A stretch of 64,000 nucleotides of DNA from Psoroptes ovis. Lineage: Eukaryota > Arthropoda > Arachnida > Sarcoptiformes > Psoroptidae. The number at the start of each line of letters is the position of its first letter. Within the stretch, counting starts at the first letter, position 1. The notes under the pieces were generated by a model. That model ran no database searches. It was not told the origin of the DNA and was given only the letters and a program-made list of their open reading frames with translations. Positions 48,926-59,570 of the stretch are shown piece after piece. The position numbers were made by a program, and so were the translations under genes. Location of the stretch: contig PQWQ01000002.1 in NCBI GenBank assembly GCA_002943765.1, positions 2,728,001-2,792,000 on the forward strand, written 5' to 3'.

Positions 48926-49582
48926 ATGAAAAGACAGAGAAGTAAGTCGAATATTTATGAGAAAATTCATATTCAATATTCTTTTTTTTTGACTCATGTA
49001 GAACAAAGTTCAATGAAAAGTATTCAATCCATGATGCGGACATTATATAAATATATTGATGGCAATTATATTTTGGACTTTTTAATTCCTAATTACAACG
49101 AATTAATGGAAAAAATTCAAAAGGGTATCGCTGAATATGGTTCATTGAATGTCGAACTCAATGAATACAATCGAATCAATGCAAAATTTTTTGAGTTTGC
49201 GGAATCTAATACTGAAGCGAAAGCTAAGCTGCAGAAATCCATAAAGATAGCCAAGACTGCTGGTCAATCCTTAAAGCAAATGAAACGAGTTAAAAAATTC
49301 AAAGAAATGCATCCAATCATTACGAATTATCATGAATTGAGCAGAAAAAGTTTGAGTTTTGTTGAATGTTGTGGAAAAATTTACAGTAGCAGTTGCAGCA
49401 TGTACTTACATATTCAGAAGAGCCATCCAGAAACGTATGTTGCAGACTCTAAATTAGAATCGCTTCCATCAACATCTGAAGATTGTGCGTCATTACAGCA
49501 ACCATTATCATCAACACCTGGGGATTGTACGCTGTTGCAGCAACCATTACCATTTAAAAAAACGCATGTCTCAAATTCATAA
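48926..49582 (+). CDS. Orphan 198-aa protein with degenerate C2H2-like finger, 2 exons
   Basis: Exon 1 (48926-48941) encodes only MKRQR plus one base. A 60-base intron with a strong donor (GAA|GTAAGT) and a Py-rich acceptor leads to exon 2 (49002-49582). The unspliced frame is also open but starts at TTG. Residues 10-125 are mostly helical and charged with no membrane segment. Residues 127-148 resemble a C2H2 zinc finger: Cys129, twelve residues, His142, four residues, His147, with the usual CGK after the second Cys, but the first Cys is adjacent (Cys128) rather than two residues earlier. Residues 162-189 are two copies of a 14-residue unit (STSEDCASLQQPLS and STPGDCTLLQQPLP). Family and function are unknown; a nuclear or DNA-binding role is only a guess. 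AATAAA lies at 49755-49760. Confidence 0.65.
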   Translation: MKRQRSKSNIYEKIHIQYSFFLTHVEQSSMKSIQSMMRTLYKYIDGNYILDFLIPNYNELMEKIQKGIAEYGSLNVELNEYNRINAKFFEFAESNTEAKAKLQKSIKIAKTAGQSLKQMKRVKKFKEMHPIITNYHELSRKSLSFVECCGKIYSSSCSMYLHIQKSHPETYVADSKLESLPSTSEDCASLQQPLSSTPGDCTLLQQPLPFKKTHVSNS

Positions 49583-50666
49583 ATTTAAAAAAGTTACGCC
49601 ATCTCTTGTAGTTAGCTGACACTAAAATTTTTTAATTTTCATTTTTTTTGATTCAGTTCAATTCAGTTCATGATTTTTAATTCAAATCATGATTAAATAT
49701 ATGATATTTATTGAGAAAAACATTACAAAGAAGGCGATCACCAATAATTATTTCAATAAACAGAATATGATTAAATAATACGGTAAAAAAATAATTGCTT
49801 TGGATTCGATTGAATTGTCTTAATGTCTGGTTATTTTCAACAATAACCTAAAAATTTTCATCACTAATCAATCTTATAACGATTTTTAAAAAAATCATAT
49901 CAAAGGTCATAATATGTGCTTTGAATTCTGTGATCCTTAATTTAATAAAAATCTATGAAAAAAAGCCCGCAAAAATTTTATATTAATCAATGCATAAAGA
50001 CAATTATATAGCTTATATATCCTTCATAAAAAAAATACAATTTAGAAACGACAACAAAGACATTTGGATAAATGAATGTAAAAATGTAAATATTGCAATA
50101 TAGAATTTTTCTATCATTGATTCGCAATCTTTTTTTTCAAAAGCTTTGATGTGCATATGCATTGAATAATTGAATTGAAATGAATTGAATGCTTATGCAT
50201 ACACAAACACACTGGCATCAATTTTTAATGGCTCGCATGTTTTGAGTTTTTTTTTGTATTTCTCTTTGTGTTTGTCTTTTTCGTTTCTAGATTTATTTAT
50301 TTCGCTGAGTGAGAGTGAATGAAAACTGGAAAGAAAAATTTGAGCACGTGCTTTATGTAATTTATTTTTTTGCGGTTTATCTTCTTTATCGTTCAAAGTA
50401 CAATTATCACCGATACGAACAACGACCAGCCGTAAACAACAACAATTTATTTATGATTTATGATTTCAAAGTCTACATTGATTTCATAATATAAATTGGA
50501 ATTCAATTTTGATATAAACAAAGAAAAATTCGAGAAATTTTCAACGATTTTGATAATTTAATTTGAATTTATTTTTCATTCCATTTATACATTTTGGATT
50601 ATTGATTTCATCAAAAGTACGACTCATTTCGGATATTGGTGGATTATTTTATTTTCATTTTAAAAA
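49583..50666. other. Spacer upstream of SAM synthetase
   Basis: This 1.1-kb stretch contains the probable polyadenylation signal of the upstream gene (49755-49760) and must contain the SAM synthetase promoter; no TATA box is obvious. No further gene is supported. Confidence 0.5.
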
Positions 50667-52214
50667 ATGTCGAGTATGCAAGAAGATTCAATCTATTTGA
50701 ATGGTGATACATCACCAACACAAAATCATAGCAACGGTAATGATAATAGTAGCAATCATCATCATCATGATTCACATGAAGATTCATTTTTATTCACATC
50801 CGAATCGGTTGGTGAAGGACATCCAGGTTTGATATTTTTAATTTAAATCAAAATTTTTTTAATTAATTTTGTTGTGATTGATTCATCAATGAATCAGATA
50901 AAATGTGCGATCAAATAAGTGATGCAATTTTAGATGCATATTTGAAAGTAGATCCGAATGCCAAAGTAGCAGCTGAAGTGGCAACAAAATCAAATTTAGT
51001 ATTCATATTCGGTGAAATTACATCGACGGCAACTATCAATATTGAAGATGTTGTTAGAAATACAATCAAACGTATTGGCTATGATTCAATCGAAAAAGGT
51101 AATTGTGTTTTACATTTTTTCTCTTTTTAAACACTTTTCTTAATTTTATGAATTTAGGATTCGATTATCGCACTTGTGAAATCAAAATTGCATTAGAAAA
51201 TCAAAGCCCAGAAATAGCATCTGGCGTGCATGTCAATCGACGTGAAGAAGAATTAGGTGCTGGCGATCAAGGCCTTATGTTTGGCTATGCTACTGATGAA
51301 ACCGAAGAATTCATGCCATTAACAGTGGTCTTATCGCACAATTTGAACAAGAAAATTGCCGAACTCAGACGCGAAGGAGTATTTCCATGGGCTCGGGCTG
51401 ATAGTAAAACACAAGTTACTTGTGAATATCGTTTTCAAAACGGTTCAGCGGTTCCAATTCGTGTTCATACGGTCGTCGTATCCATTCAGCACAGTGAATC
51501 TATTTCATTGAAAGAATTACGAGAAGAAATTTTGGAAAAAGTCATCAAAGTGGTGATTCCACCAAACTATTTGGATGATAATACCGTTTATCACATAAAT
51601 CCATGTGGCAATTTTCATATTGGAGGGCCAGCATCCGACGCTGGTCTCACAGGTCGAAAAATTATCGTTGATACCTATGGAGGTTGGGGCGGACATGGTG
51701 GTGGAGCCTTCTCCGGTAAAGATCCAACAAAAGTAGATCGATCAGCTGCTTATGCTGCACGTTGGGTTGCCAAATCATTGGTAGATGCTGGACTTTGTCG
51801 AAGATGTCTTGTACAAGTTTCCTATGCAATCGGTATCGCTCAACCATTGTCTATAACTGTATTTTCATTTGGCACATCTCGATTAACACAAAAACAATTG
51901 GTACAAGTTGTAAATGATAATTTCGATCTTCGTCCTGGTATAATTATCAGGTAATTTTGAATTGAATTTCTCAAATGATTTTGAAAAACTAATTTTTCAT
52001 TCATTTATATCAAAAATATAGAGATTTACATTTGAACAGACCGATATATGAACAAACATCATGTTATGGACATTTTGGTCGTAAAGAATTTCCATGGGAA
52101 TGTTCAAAAAAATTAGAATTAAAATCAATCAAATCATTAATGAATGGTAATGGAGATCATACTAGCATGATGAATAATTCAACTAATGGAAATGGAAATT
52201 ATAATCATCATTAA
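50667..52214 (+). CDS. Sam-S: S-adenosylmethionine synthetase (MAT2A-type), 448 aa, 4 exons
   Basis: Exons: 50667-50826, 50898-51098, 51158-51950, 52022-52214; phases agree. It would make S-adenosylmethionine from methionine and ATP in the cytosol, the methyl donor for the whole cell. Seen: SVGEGHPDK (47-55) with the catalytic His, GAGDQGLMFGYATDE (154-168), GDAGL-like SDAGLTGRKIIVDTYGGWG and the phosphate loop GGGAFSGKD (301-309), and the end block YGHFGR..FPWE. Similarity to animal MAT2A is high throughout. About 40 residues precede the usual start, rich in Asn/His (including HHHH), and the C-terminus carries about 30 extra Asn/Ser-rich residues, so it is about 50 residues longer than the human enzyme. 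The ATG at 50667 is the only one before the conserved part besides Met4. Confidence 0.96.
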
Positions 52215-52812
52215 CATTGACAGAATGAAAGAAAGGCAATTTTAAATCTCATTTCTCAAAATATAAGTTTTACTTGAAAAAAAAATGACATTTAGTTCAA
52301 AACAATGATACGAAAATATTTGATTCGGGCAACAGATAAACATGATTAGTTACAAATTTTAGGATTGCAACAAACTCCAAAACAAAAAAAATGATTAAAT
52401 TACAAAAATTTTATGTAAAAAAAATTAATAAAAATTAAATTTTAAAAATTTTAAACTGAAATTTTTTTTAGCACTATTTTGACAACCGATCAATGCCGAA
52501 ATGGAAATTTTTTCGCCAACTATTTCAACCCAACTGCTTGTTATCATTCAACGAACCAGCCAACCAAAAAATGAAAAAAACCACATCAACATTACGTGTT
52601 GTTAAGCAGCAGAAAAATACAAATAAATGAATTTTTGATGAAAATTTTCTTATTTACCCGAATATTATCGATTTTGAGCTTTTTCTGATTCATATTTGTA
52701 TATAAAATTCATGGAATTTTGATATTGAAATTTTCTGTCAACTTTTTGTTTAAAAAATAATCAATCCAATATTATACTCGGCAAAAACTTATAACTTATA
52801 TTATAATTGATA
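52215..52812. other. Spacer between SAM synthetase and RER1
   Basis: This 598-base AT-rich stretch contains AATAAA at 52622-52627, which may end the SAM synthetase transcript. The RER1 promoter must lie here; no TATA box stands out. Confidence 0.5.
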
Positions 52813-54060
52813 ATGAATGAATTTGATGATCCATTATCACCATCCAGCGGTGTTGGAGGTGGTGGTGGTGGTGGTGCTATGTCTAAATTTTTCCTCGGCT
52901 TAAGCAGAGTAAGTGTCTTGAGAAATAATGTCTCATCAAATGATGATTTCATTTTATTTTTCCTTTCCATCACCAGAAATATCAATCATTACTAGATTAT
53001 TCTACACCTCATGTTGCATATCGATGGGTCAGTGATTGAATTTATTAATATCAGTATAATGTGTTGGATTTATTTATAATTAATGCATTGATTTATCCAT
53101 TTACACAGATATTCACAGCAATCATTTTATTTTTATTTATGTGTAGGGTGATTATTTATCAAGTAAGTTTCAGTGATTCTTTTGTTTGATATGAATTTCG
53201 ATTATATAATTTTCTTATTAGGGTTTTTATATTGTCACATATGCATTGGGCATTTATTATTTAAACATGTTGATTGCCTTCTTAACCCCTAAAATGGATC
53301 CAGCAATTTATGATTTTGACGGTAATTATCATTCAAGATTGTTTATTTGATAAATTTTTAATAAATTTCTTATTGATGATCCAATCAGATGAAGGACCGT
53401 CATTGCCAACATCGGCAAATGAAGAATTTCGTCCTTTCATCAGACGTTTACCTGAATTTAAATTCTGGTATTCATCGACAGTAGCAACAATAATATCATT
53501 GATATGTACATTTTTTGAATTTTGTAACATACCAGTATTTTGGCCTATTCTGTTACTATATTTTATATTATTATTTTGCATAACGATGAAAAGACAGATA
53601 AGAGTAAGCATATTAATTTCTAATCATCCAATCATATAATAATTCATTTCATTTTTGAATTCAATGTCTAATCTAGCATATGATAAAATATCGCTATCTG
53701 CCTTGGACTCGTGGCAAAACACGTTATACAGGCAAAGAAGATACTGGCAAAGTTTATACAAAGTGAGAGACAATTATAAAATAAAAAAAATATTAAACAA
53801 AAAACAAGATAAATAAATACAAGAATCATGTGTTTGTATGATAAAATTTTTATACCACTATTAACATTTTTAAAATAAATAAAATACACAATCCATCTTC
53901 ATTTGTCTTTGTGATGGAAAAATTAATTATGAATTTAATTTTATTCATTTATTATCTTCATACATTTAACAGTAATACTTCATCAACAGTACCATTGATA
54001 AATGCGGCAATACCAGCGCCCGTCTTTCAGCCATCAAATACATCGATAAATGATCAATAA
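52813..54060 (+). CDS. RER1: RER1 ER-retrieval receptor, 229 aa, 7 exons
   Basis: Exons: 52813-52908, 52977-53027, 53109-53162, 53222-53321, 53389-53603, 53677-53762, 53973-54060; phases agree. RER1 is a four-pass Golgi membrane protein that returns escaped ER proteins and unassembled complex subunits in COPI vesicles. Diagnostic stretches seen are GFYIVTYALGIYYLN, DEGPSLPTSANEEFRPFIRR, LPEFKFWYSS, and IPVFWPILLLYFILLFCIT followed by MKRQI and HMIKYRYLPWTRGK. The N-terminus holds a seven-Gly run, and a final exon adds about 30 Ser/Asn/Pro residues, so the protein is some 30 residues longer than the human one (196 aa). AATAAA signals occur at 54287 and 54293. Confidence 0.95.
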
Positions 54061-54686
54061 AAGAGAAACAGAATTTGATGCCGAATAACGTCAGAATGTT
54101 ATTTAATTAATAATTGTCCTTATATTTGCAATGAAAACATTGATGGTCCAAATGCAAAAAAACAAATTAAACCTAACAACATTAATACAACCGATTATCC
54201 CCGTGGTGTTAACGAATGTTTTAAATGAAATTTTTTAAATTAATGATTGATTGATATTCATATCTTAATATATCAATCTCAAAAAAAATAAAAATAAACG
54301 ATTTCATATTTAAATTTGCAATTTTTGAAAAAAATCCATAAATTATTATATGTAAAAAATTATGTTTGTTTTCAAAGAGAATTAAATCAAAAATTAATAA
54401 TTGATAAATTATAATAACAAATTTTGAAGATTTTAATTACAACAAATACAAAGAATCCCACAATTTATAAATACATACATATTCCATTTGATAGTTCATC
54501 AATCACATCTAATCACACTTGAAAACATTTATATTTGATTCAATTTCTAATTATTATTATTATTATTATTATCATTATAAATATTATTATTTTAGATTAA
54601 ATTTTTAAAAATTCAATTTGTGATTTTGTGAAAAAAAAATTGAAATTAAAAACAAATGCATTCAAATTTGAAATTTTTATATTTAC
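54061..54686. other. AT-rich spacer after RER1
   Basis: It holds the RER1 3' UTR with two AATAAA signals (54287-54298) and (ATT)n repeats near 54551. On the minus strand an acceptor-like AATTAG near 54555 is followed by a short frame ending in TAA, which could be the last exon of the candidate gene at 54687-55408. Confidence 0.4.
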
Positions 54687-55408
54687 ACTTGTAATCATCT
54701 CATCAATACGACCACAATTCATGGCTGTGGTTTCAGAACTGTTGGCTGCGCACAGATTTTCCCCGATTGGTTCATATTCCCCCATTTTTCCCAATTTCCA
54801 ATAATGGCCATTAAAATCCTGAATCATCATCATCAATGTAAATCATGGTTGTCATTATTTGATTTCTAAAATCGAAATAAAATCAAATAAAATATTAAAT
54901 GAACAATACGTGAACATCGTCAATCTTGATTTAAAACATCAAATTTTTATTTTCTGCGCGCCAGAATTTTCTATTATTCGTCCATTGATTCTGATTCATT
55001 TAGTTGATTTTAAATATTCGGGAATAGAAAACCTCGGGAACCACCTCATGGACGATATCACGCAAACAAATGATATCAGAAAAAAATGAAAAATAATCGG
55101 AGATTAAATTTTTAGACTAAATAAATCGAAAATGAAAAAAAAATTCAAACAAATTCGGTAATTCTAGCCATTATTTTTTTTCACCAACACAAATGATTAT
55201 ATCAATTTCAATTTGATTTTTCTGACATTTGCATTGATTTTTGGGCCTCAAACATGTTTGCATGAATGTAATAAATTTTAATATTCAAAATTCTGTCATT
55301 TTTCGGTTGCTTCCTTTTGAGCTGGACAACGTTTGTTACTTCGGTCATTTCCAAATAATGAAAATTCCAAACGTTTTTCAATAATCGCGCCAAAATTTCG
55401 AAAATTTT
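54687..55408 (-). other. Candidate unrecognised gene fragment, three in-phase exons
   Basis: Three minus-strand blocks, all phase 0 and multiples of three: 55408-55340 (23 codons, begins KIFEILARLLKNVWNF; acceptor TTTTGTTAG, weak donor GAA|GTAACA), 55116-55033 (28 codons, contains FSDIICLRDIVHEVVPE; acceptor ATTTATTTAG, weak donor GAG|GTTTTC) and 54818-54687 (44 codons, contains DFNGHYWKLGKMGEYEPIGE then a C..C pair; acceptor GATTCAG, donor AGT|GTAAAT). G+C is raised in the last block. No family is recognised and neither gene end is found. It may be part of a real gene, a decayed gene, or, for the first two blocks, chance. Confidence 0.33.
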
Positions 55409-57191
55409 CTAACAAAAAAGAAAAGTTATTGAGCTAAGTTCGAAAAAGTGAACTTTCTATCTTGTGATGACGCAGTCAAAGGCAATAATTGGCAAATTTC
55501 ATTTTCTTAAATTTCCATTTTCGAAATCATTTTTAGCATTGAGTTGGGTGAATTTTGGTCACTTTAGTGATTAAAATTTATCGCTTCAAAATTTTTCTTT
55601 TTGATCAAATTCCATCATATATTAAATTCAGTCGCACATTTGTCGATGGTGTTTACTAATTAGTTTGAATCGATTATCAATAATTGTTGGTGGACCATAT
55701 CAACGATAATTATAACGAAATGAGTCGTTTAAATGTTGAAATATTGACCATTTCATAATTATCATCGTAATCATTTTTTTCCAGAAATGACCATAGGATC
55801 ATATGCAAAAAAAAACTTTTTATGAATTTTTCTTTTCAATGATGTCTTCACAGTTTTCAAATTATTAAATTATGATTTATGCTTCATGATTCAATAACAA
55901 TAATAATCATAATTTAGTGATGCTATTTTTTTGCTATTCTGTCTTTTCGAAATACTAAATGAAAATACTATTAATAATATCATCAATAATAGTGATAATA
56001 ATGATTGTCCATTTACCAATATTATAATATATTTATAAATACTGTAAAAGCAGTAAATCAAATGATAAATCAAATGACATTATAATAATAATAATGATAT
56101 TTAAAAAAATGAAAATCGAAAATTTATGATCATCATCATCATCATCATTGATTATCATTGTCAAATGACATCAATAATAATATAATGATAATAGTGTATG
56201 TGTGTCCATAATATTGATATAATATATGTGTTTTCAATTCTCAAATGGTGTTAGTGTCGTCGTTTATTTCCCTTGAATGTATATTTGTCATTATGCTGCA
56301 TCATCTTTCACTTTTTTCCCAATATCCATAATTCAAATTGACAATTTATGGTCAACCATCATCATTATCGTCATCATCATCATCGATTGAATAAATGAAT
56401 GAAGAAACTCAAGTAAAGATACAAGTAATTGTCAATACCGACCACAACACCCAATCGATACCAAGGAAAAGAGGTAGGTGCTCGATTTTTTTTTACATTT
56501 CATATTTGTTCAAGTCTAACCGTTGAACGAATAATAACAATGATCATTTATTGATGATAACAAATGCCATAAAGTTAATCACATACACACACATACATCC
56601 TCAAACACATTTATAAACATTTATAAACGAATTCATATGATATGAATCCAAAACCAAACCGAAATCGAAAAAAATCGAAAACCAAAAAAACCAATCGTAA
56701 TAAATTATCTTTATTTGACACTTATGGTCATTTTCTTTTTCACTTTTTTTCTTCGGCCATTGTCCACTATTTATTGGTGGTTTATGGTTTCATTTATTGT
56801 TTTTGAATTGTGAATTGTGTGTGTATGAAACAAATATCAGCAGCCAAAAGCATCAAAGATCAATATCACACATTCAATATCGCACATTCAAACAAACACA
56901 TCTCCACACACTAACACAAATCGTAATCATATATGGTCATATATCTTTTACATCACACATAGACACGCATACACTATTCAAATATCCTTCATATATAAAA
57001 ATGATGATAATAATAATAATAATCATAAATTTTGCTAACAAGTTCACGTATCAATGATAATAATCATAATAGTAATAATGATATGAATGTGAATATCAAT
57101 ATCCAAAAAAATAACGGGCAAAAAATCTATAAATTTTAGAATTCGGAAAAATACATGAATTTATTGTTATGACAATAATAGGAATGATATT

Positions 57192-57213
57192 ATTATTGAT
57201 TATAATCAATAAT
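57192..57213. repeat. Perfect 22-bp palindrome
   Basis: The 11-base half ATTATTGATTA is followed directly by its reverse complement. In such AT-rich DNA this may be chance. Confidence 0.6.
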
Positions 57214-57347
57214 GACCAATAAAAAAACAACGATCATATCATATAATATATGAAAGAAATGCATATATTTTCATTTCATTTCGATATCAATATCAAATAT
57301 AAAATTGTCATTCGGTTTTTATTTATGTCTAATTATATATGATCATC

Positions 57348-57354
<7 letters not shown>

Positions 57355-57390
<36 letters not shown>
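57355..57390. repeat. (GT)18 microsatellite
   Basis: Eighteen uninterrupted GT units, flanked by imperfect GT-rich sequence on both sides. Confidence 0.95.
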
Positions 57391-57394
<4 letters not shown>

Positions 57395-59277
57395 ATGATG
57401 TCCATTTATGAGTGTGTGTGAAAAACACGAATGAAAAAAAGGAAAATATTTTAATAGGATATCATCATCATCATCATGATCATTTCTAAAATGGCTTTGC
57501 TTTATTTGCAAGTGTGGCTGTTGTTACTGCTGTCCAAGTTGATTTATGTATCCAGATTACCAATTATTATTAATATTTTTTTTCGTTTCACTATTTTAAG
57601 AATCCAATGAAAAAAATTGTCATATTTCGCATATTATTACTACTGTAACTACGTATATAATGTTGTCTTGTGGGATTCATATTTTTTCATTTTTACAGTT
57701 TTACATTTTCGCATTTCATTTCATTCATTTTCAAATATTTATTTCCAGAAATATTTTTTCCCTATTTATTCTTCCGATGATCATTTGACCATTTGACTAT
57801 TTGAAACCAAAAAAATGGAAAAAAAATTTCGCACATTATTTCTTTTTATATTATTTTCTACAGAATTAAATATTATTACTTCGGCCGAAACAATAGATTT
57901 CCAAACAGAATTCAAATAGAATCAATTGAATATATGACTCGGATTGAATTTAAATTTATTGAAATTTTTATTTGAGAAATTTTCTCTTCTAATCACCTAT
58001 CAAAATATATAGATTTCGATTGAAATATTTTTTTTCTTCATTTTAAAATGAAAAAAAATATTGAAATTATGATAATTTCGTTTTCATTTCATAATTTATT
58101 TCTATTTTTATCACTATTATCATCATTAAATTTTCTCTTGACCACTGCACTTTACCAATATCAAATAGAGCCTCTGAAATTTCAAAACAAATATTAAAAC
58201 TGTCAAACGATATTCAATGATTAACCAGAAAAAAATAGAAATTTGAAAAATCTATGAATTATTCGCAACGAAAAATATATTTAATATCTTAAATATATTT
58301 TTATATTATTTTCACATAAAAATATCCACATAAACTTTAAAATACAAATACAAACATATCAAAATGAAAAATATCAAATGAAAAATTTCCAAAAATTGAA
58401 ATTGAAATTTCAATTTTTTTGAAATTTCTAAAATTTTCAAAAGTCCATAATTCCATAATTAGCATTTATTGACCATCAAGTCCATTGATTTTGTTCAAAT
58501 GTTTGGTGATAAATAATTGACCTCCCATGATGATGATGATGGTGATGATCAAAAATCAAAATTTCAATTGAAAATTTATAGAAATTTCATTGAAATCTTT
58601 CCATTTTCCGATTGAAAAATCCACAAGAGTTTATTATATTGAAAATAATTTAAAATATGGTTTTTTGAAAATGAAAAACTTTTTTATTTCCAAAAAAAAA
58701 AAAAAAACAATTTAGCATCGTTTTCATATTGATTCATAGATTATTTCATATCTTTATTGACAATACATGCACATAAATATGTGTGTGACATAATGAATTT
58801 CATTGTAATAAAAAAACCATGGACAATTGAATTGAAATTGAAAATTTTCGAATAAATTCAAATGAAAAATGACATTTCATTTTGCAACTTTACCGTTATT
58901 ATATTCATTGTGATTATTATTTCATAGATTTAAATTTGAATTGTTTTTCATTTATCATTTCTCAGTGTATTTCGATACGATTCTCTAATAATAAGAGTAA
59001 TAATAATGACATTTCAATATTTAGTCAGAATTCCAGTTTTTCTCATTCAATGAGTGTGTTTGTATGTAAGTCTGATTTATCCATGAGTGGTCATTCAATT
59101 TAGATTTGATTTTTTGTTGGTTTCCATTATCGCTATCCACCAAGCTATCTTGCTGTGGTCTGATAATAATAATGATGATAGAAATAATGTGCTCACCAAT
59201 AACGAAATTAAAAATGAATGAATTTTATTTCATTCCATTTTTTGTGGTTTTAAAATTTAAAAATGGTGACATTTTAG

Positions 59278-59570
59278 AATAGTGAAATTGGCGAAATATG
59301 GTAATAATTTTATCAAATACTTATTTTTAAAATGATAATATTTCAGAAATTTCACCATCAGATGGCAGATTAAAGCTTTTGAAATGGAAAATTTTGTGTA
59401 AAAATCTTCGAATTCAAATCAATGTTCTTGAATTTGAAAGTTTTCAAATCAAATGCGATCATCATGCGACTCATTTTAGATTTTCGCCAAAATTTCAGCC
59501 ATTGAATTTGGCCTTCATCATCGAAATCGTCAACCACAAGATTGTCAACAATGACATCAATTATACACAG
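59278..59570 (+). other. Candidate exon pair of unknown gene
   Basis: A 23-base block (59278-59300; acceptor ACATTTTAG, donor ATG|GTAATA) joins in phase to 59347-59570 (acceptor ATATTTCAG, good donor ACAG|GTGAAC). The larger block encodes 74 codons beginning ISPSDGRLKLLKWKILCKN, with many C- or G-ending codons near its end, unlike the surroundings. The opposite strand is also open over most of it (59370-59582), so the strand is not certain. No family is recognised and no further exons are found. Confidence 0.28.

Larger units (their letters stand above)
55409..59277. other. AT-rich DNA, no supported gene
   Basis: It contains a (GT)18 microsatellite (57355-57390), a perfect 22-bp palindrome (57192-57213), ATC/ATG repeats and an A run (58691-58708). 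Near 58963-59066 a block between TTTCTCAG and a perfect donor (TAT|GTAAGT) is open in one frame but Ser/Asn-rich and does not join the next candidate exon in phase. Confidence 0.5.
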
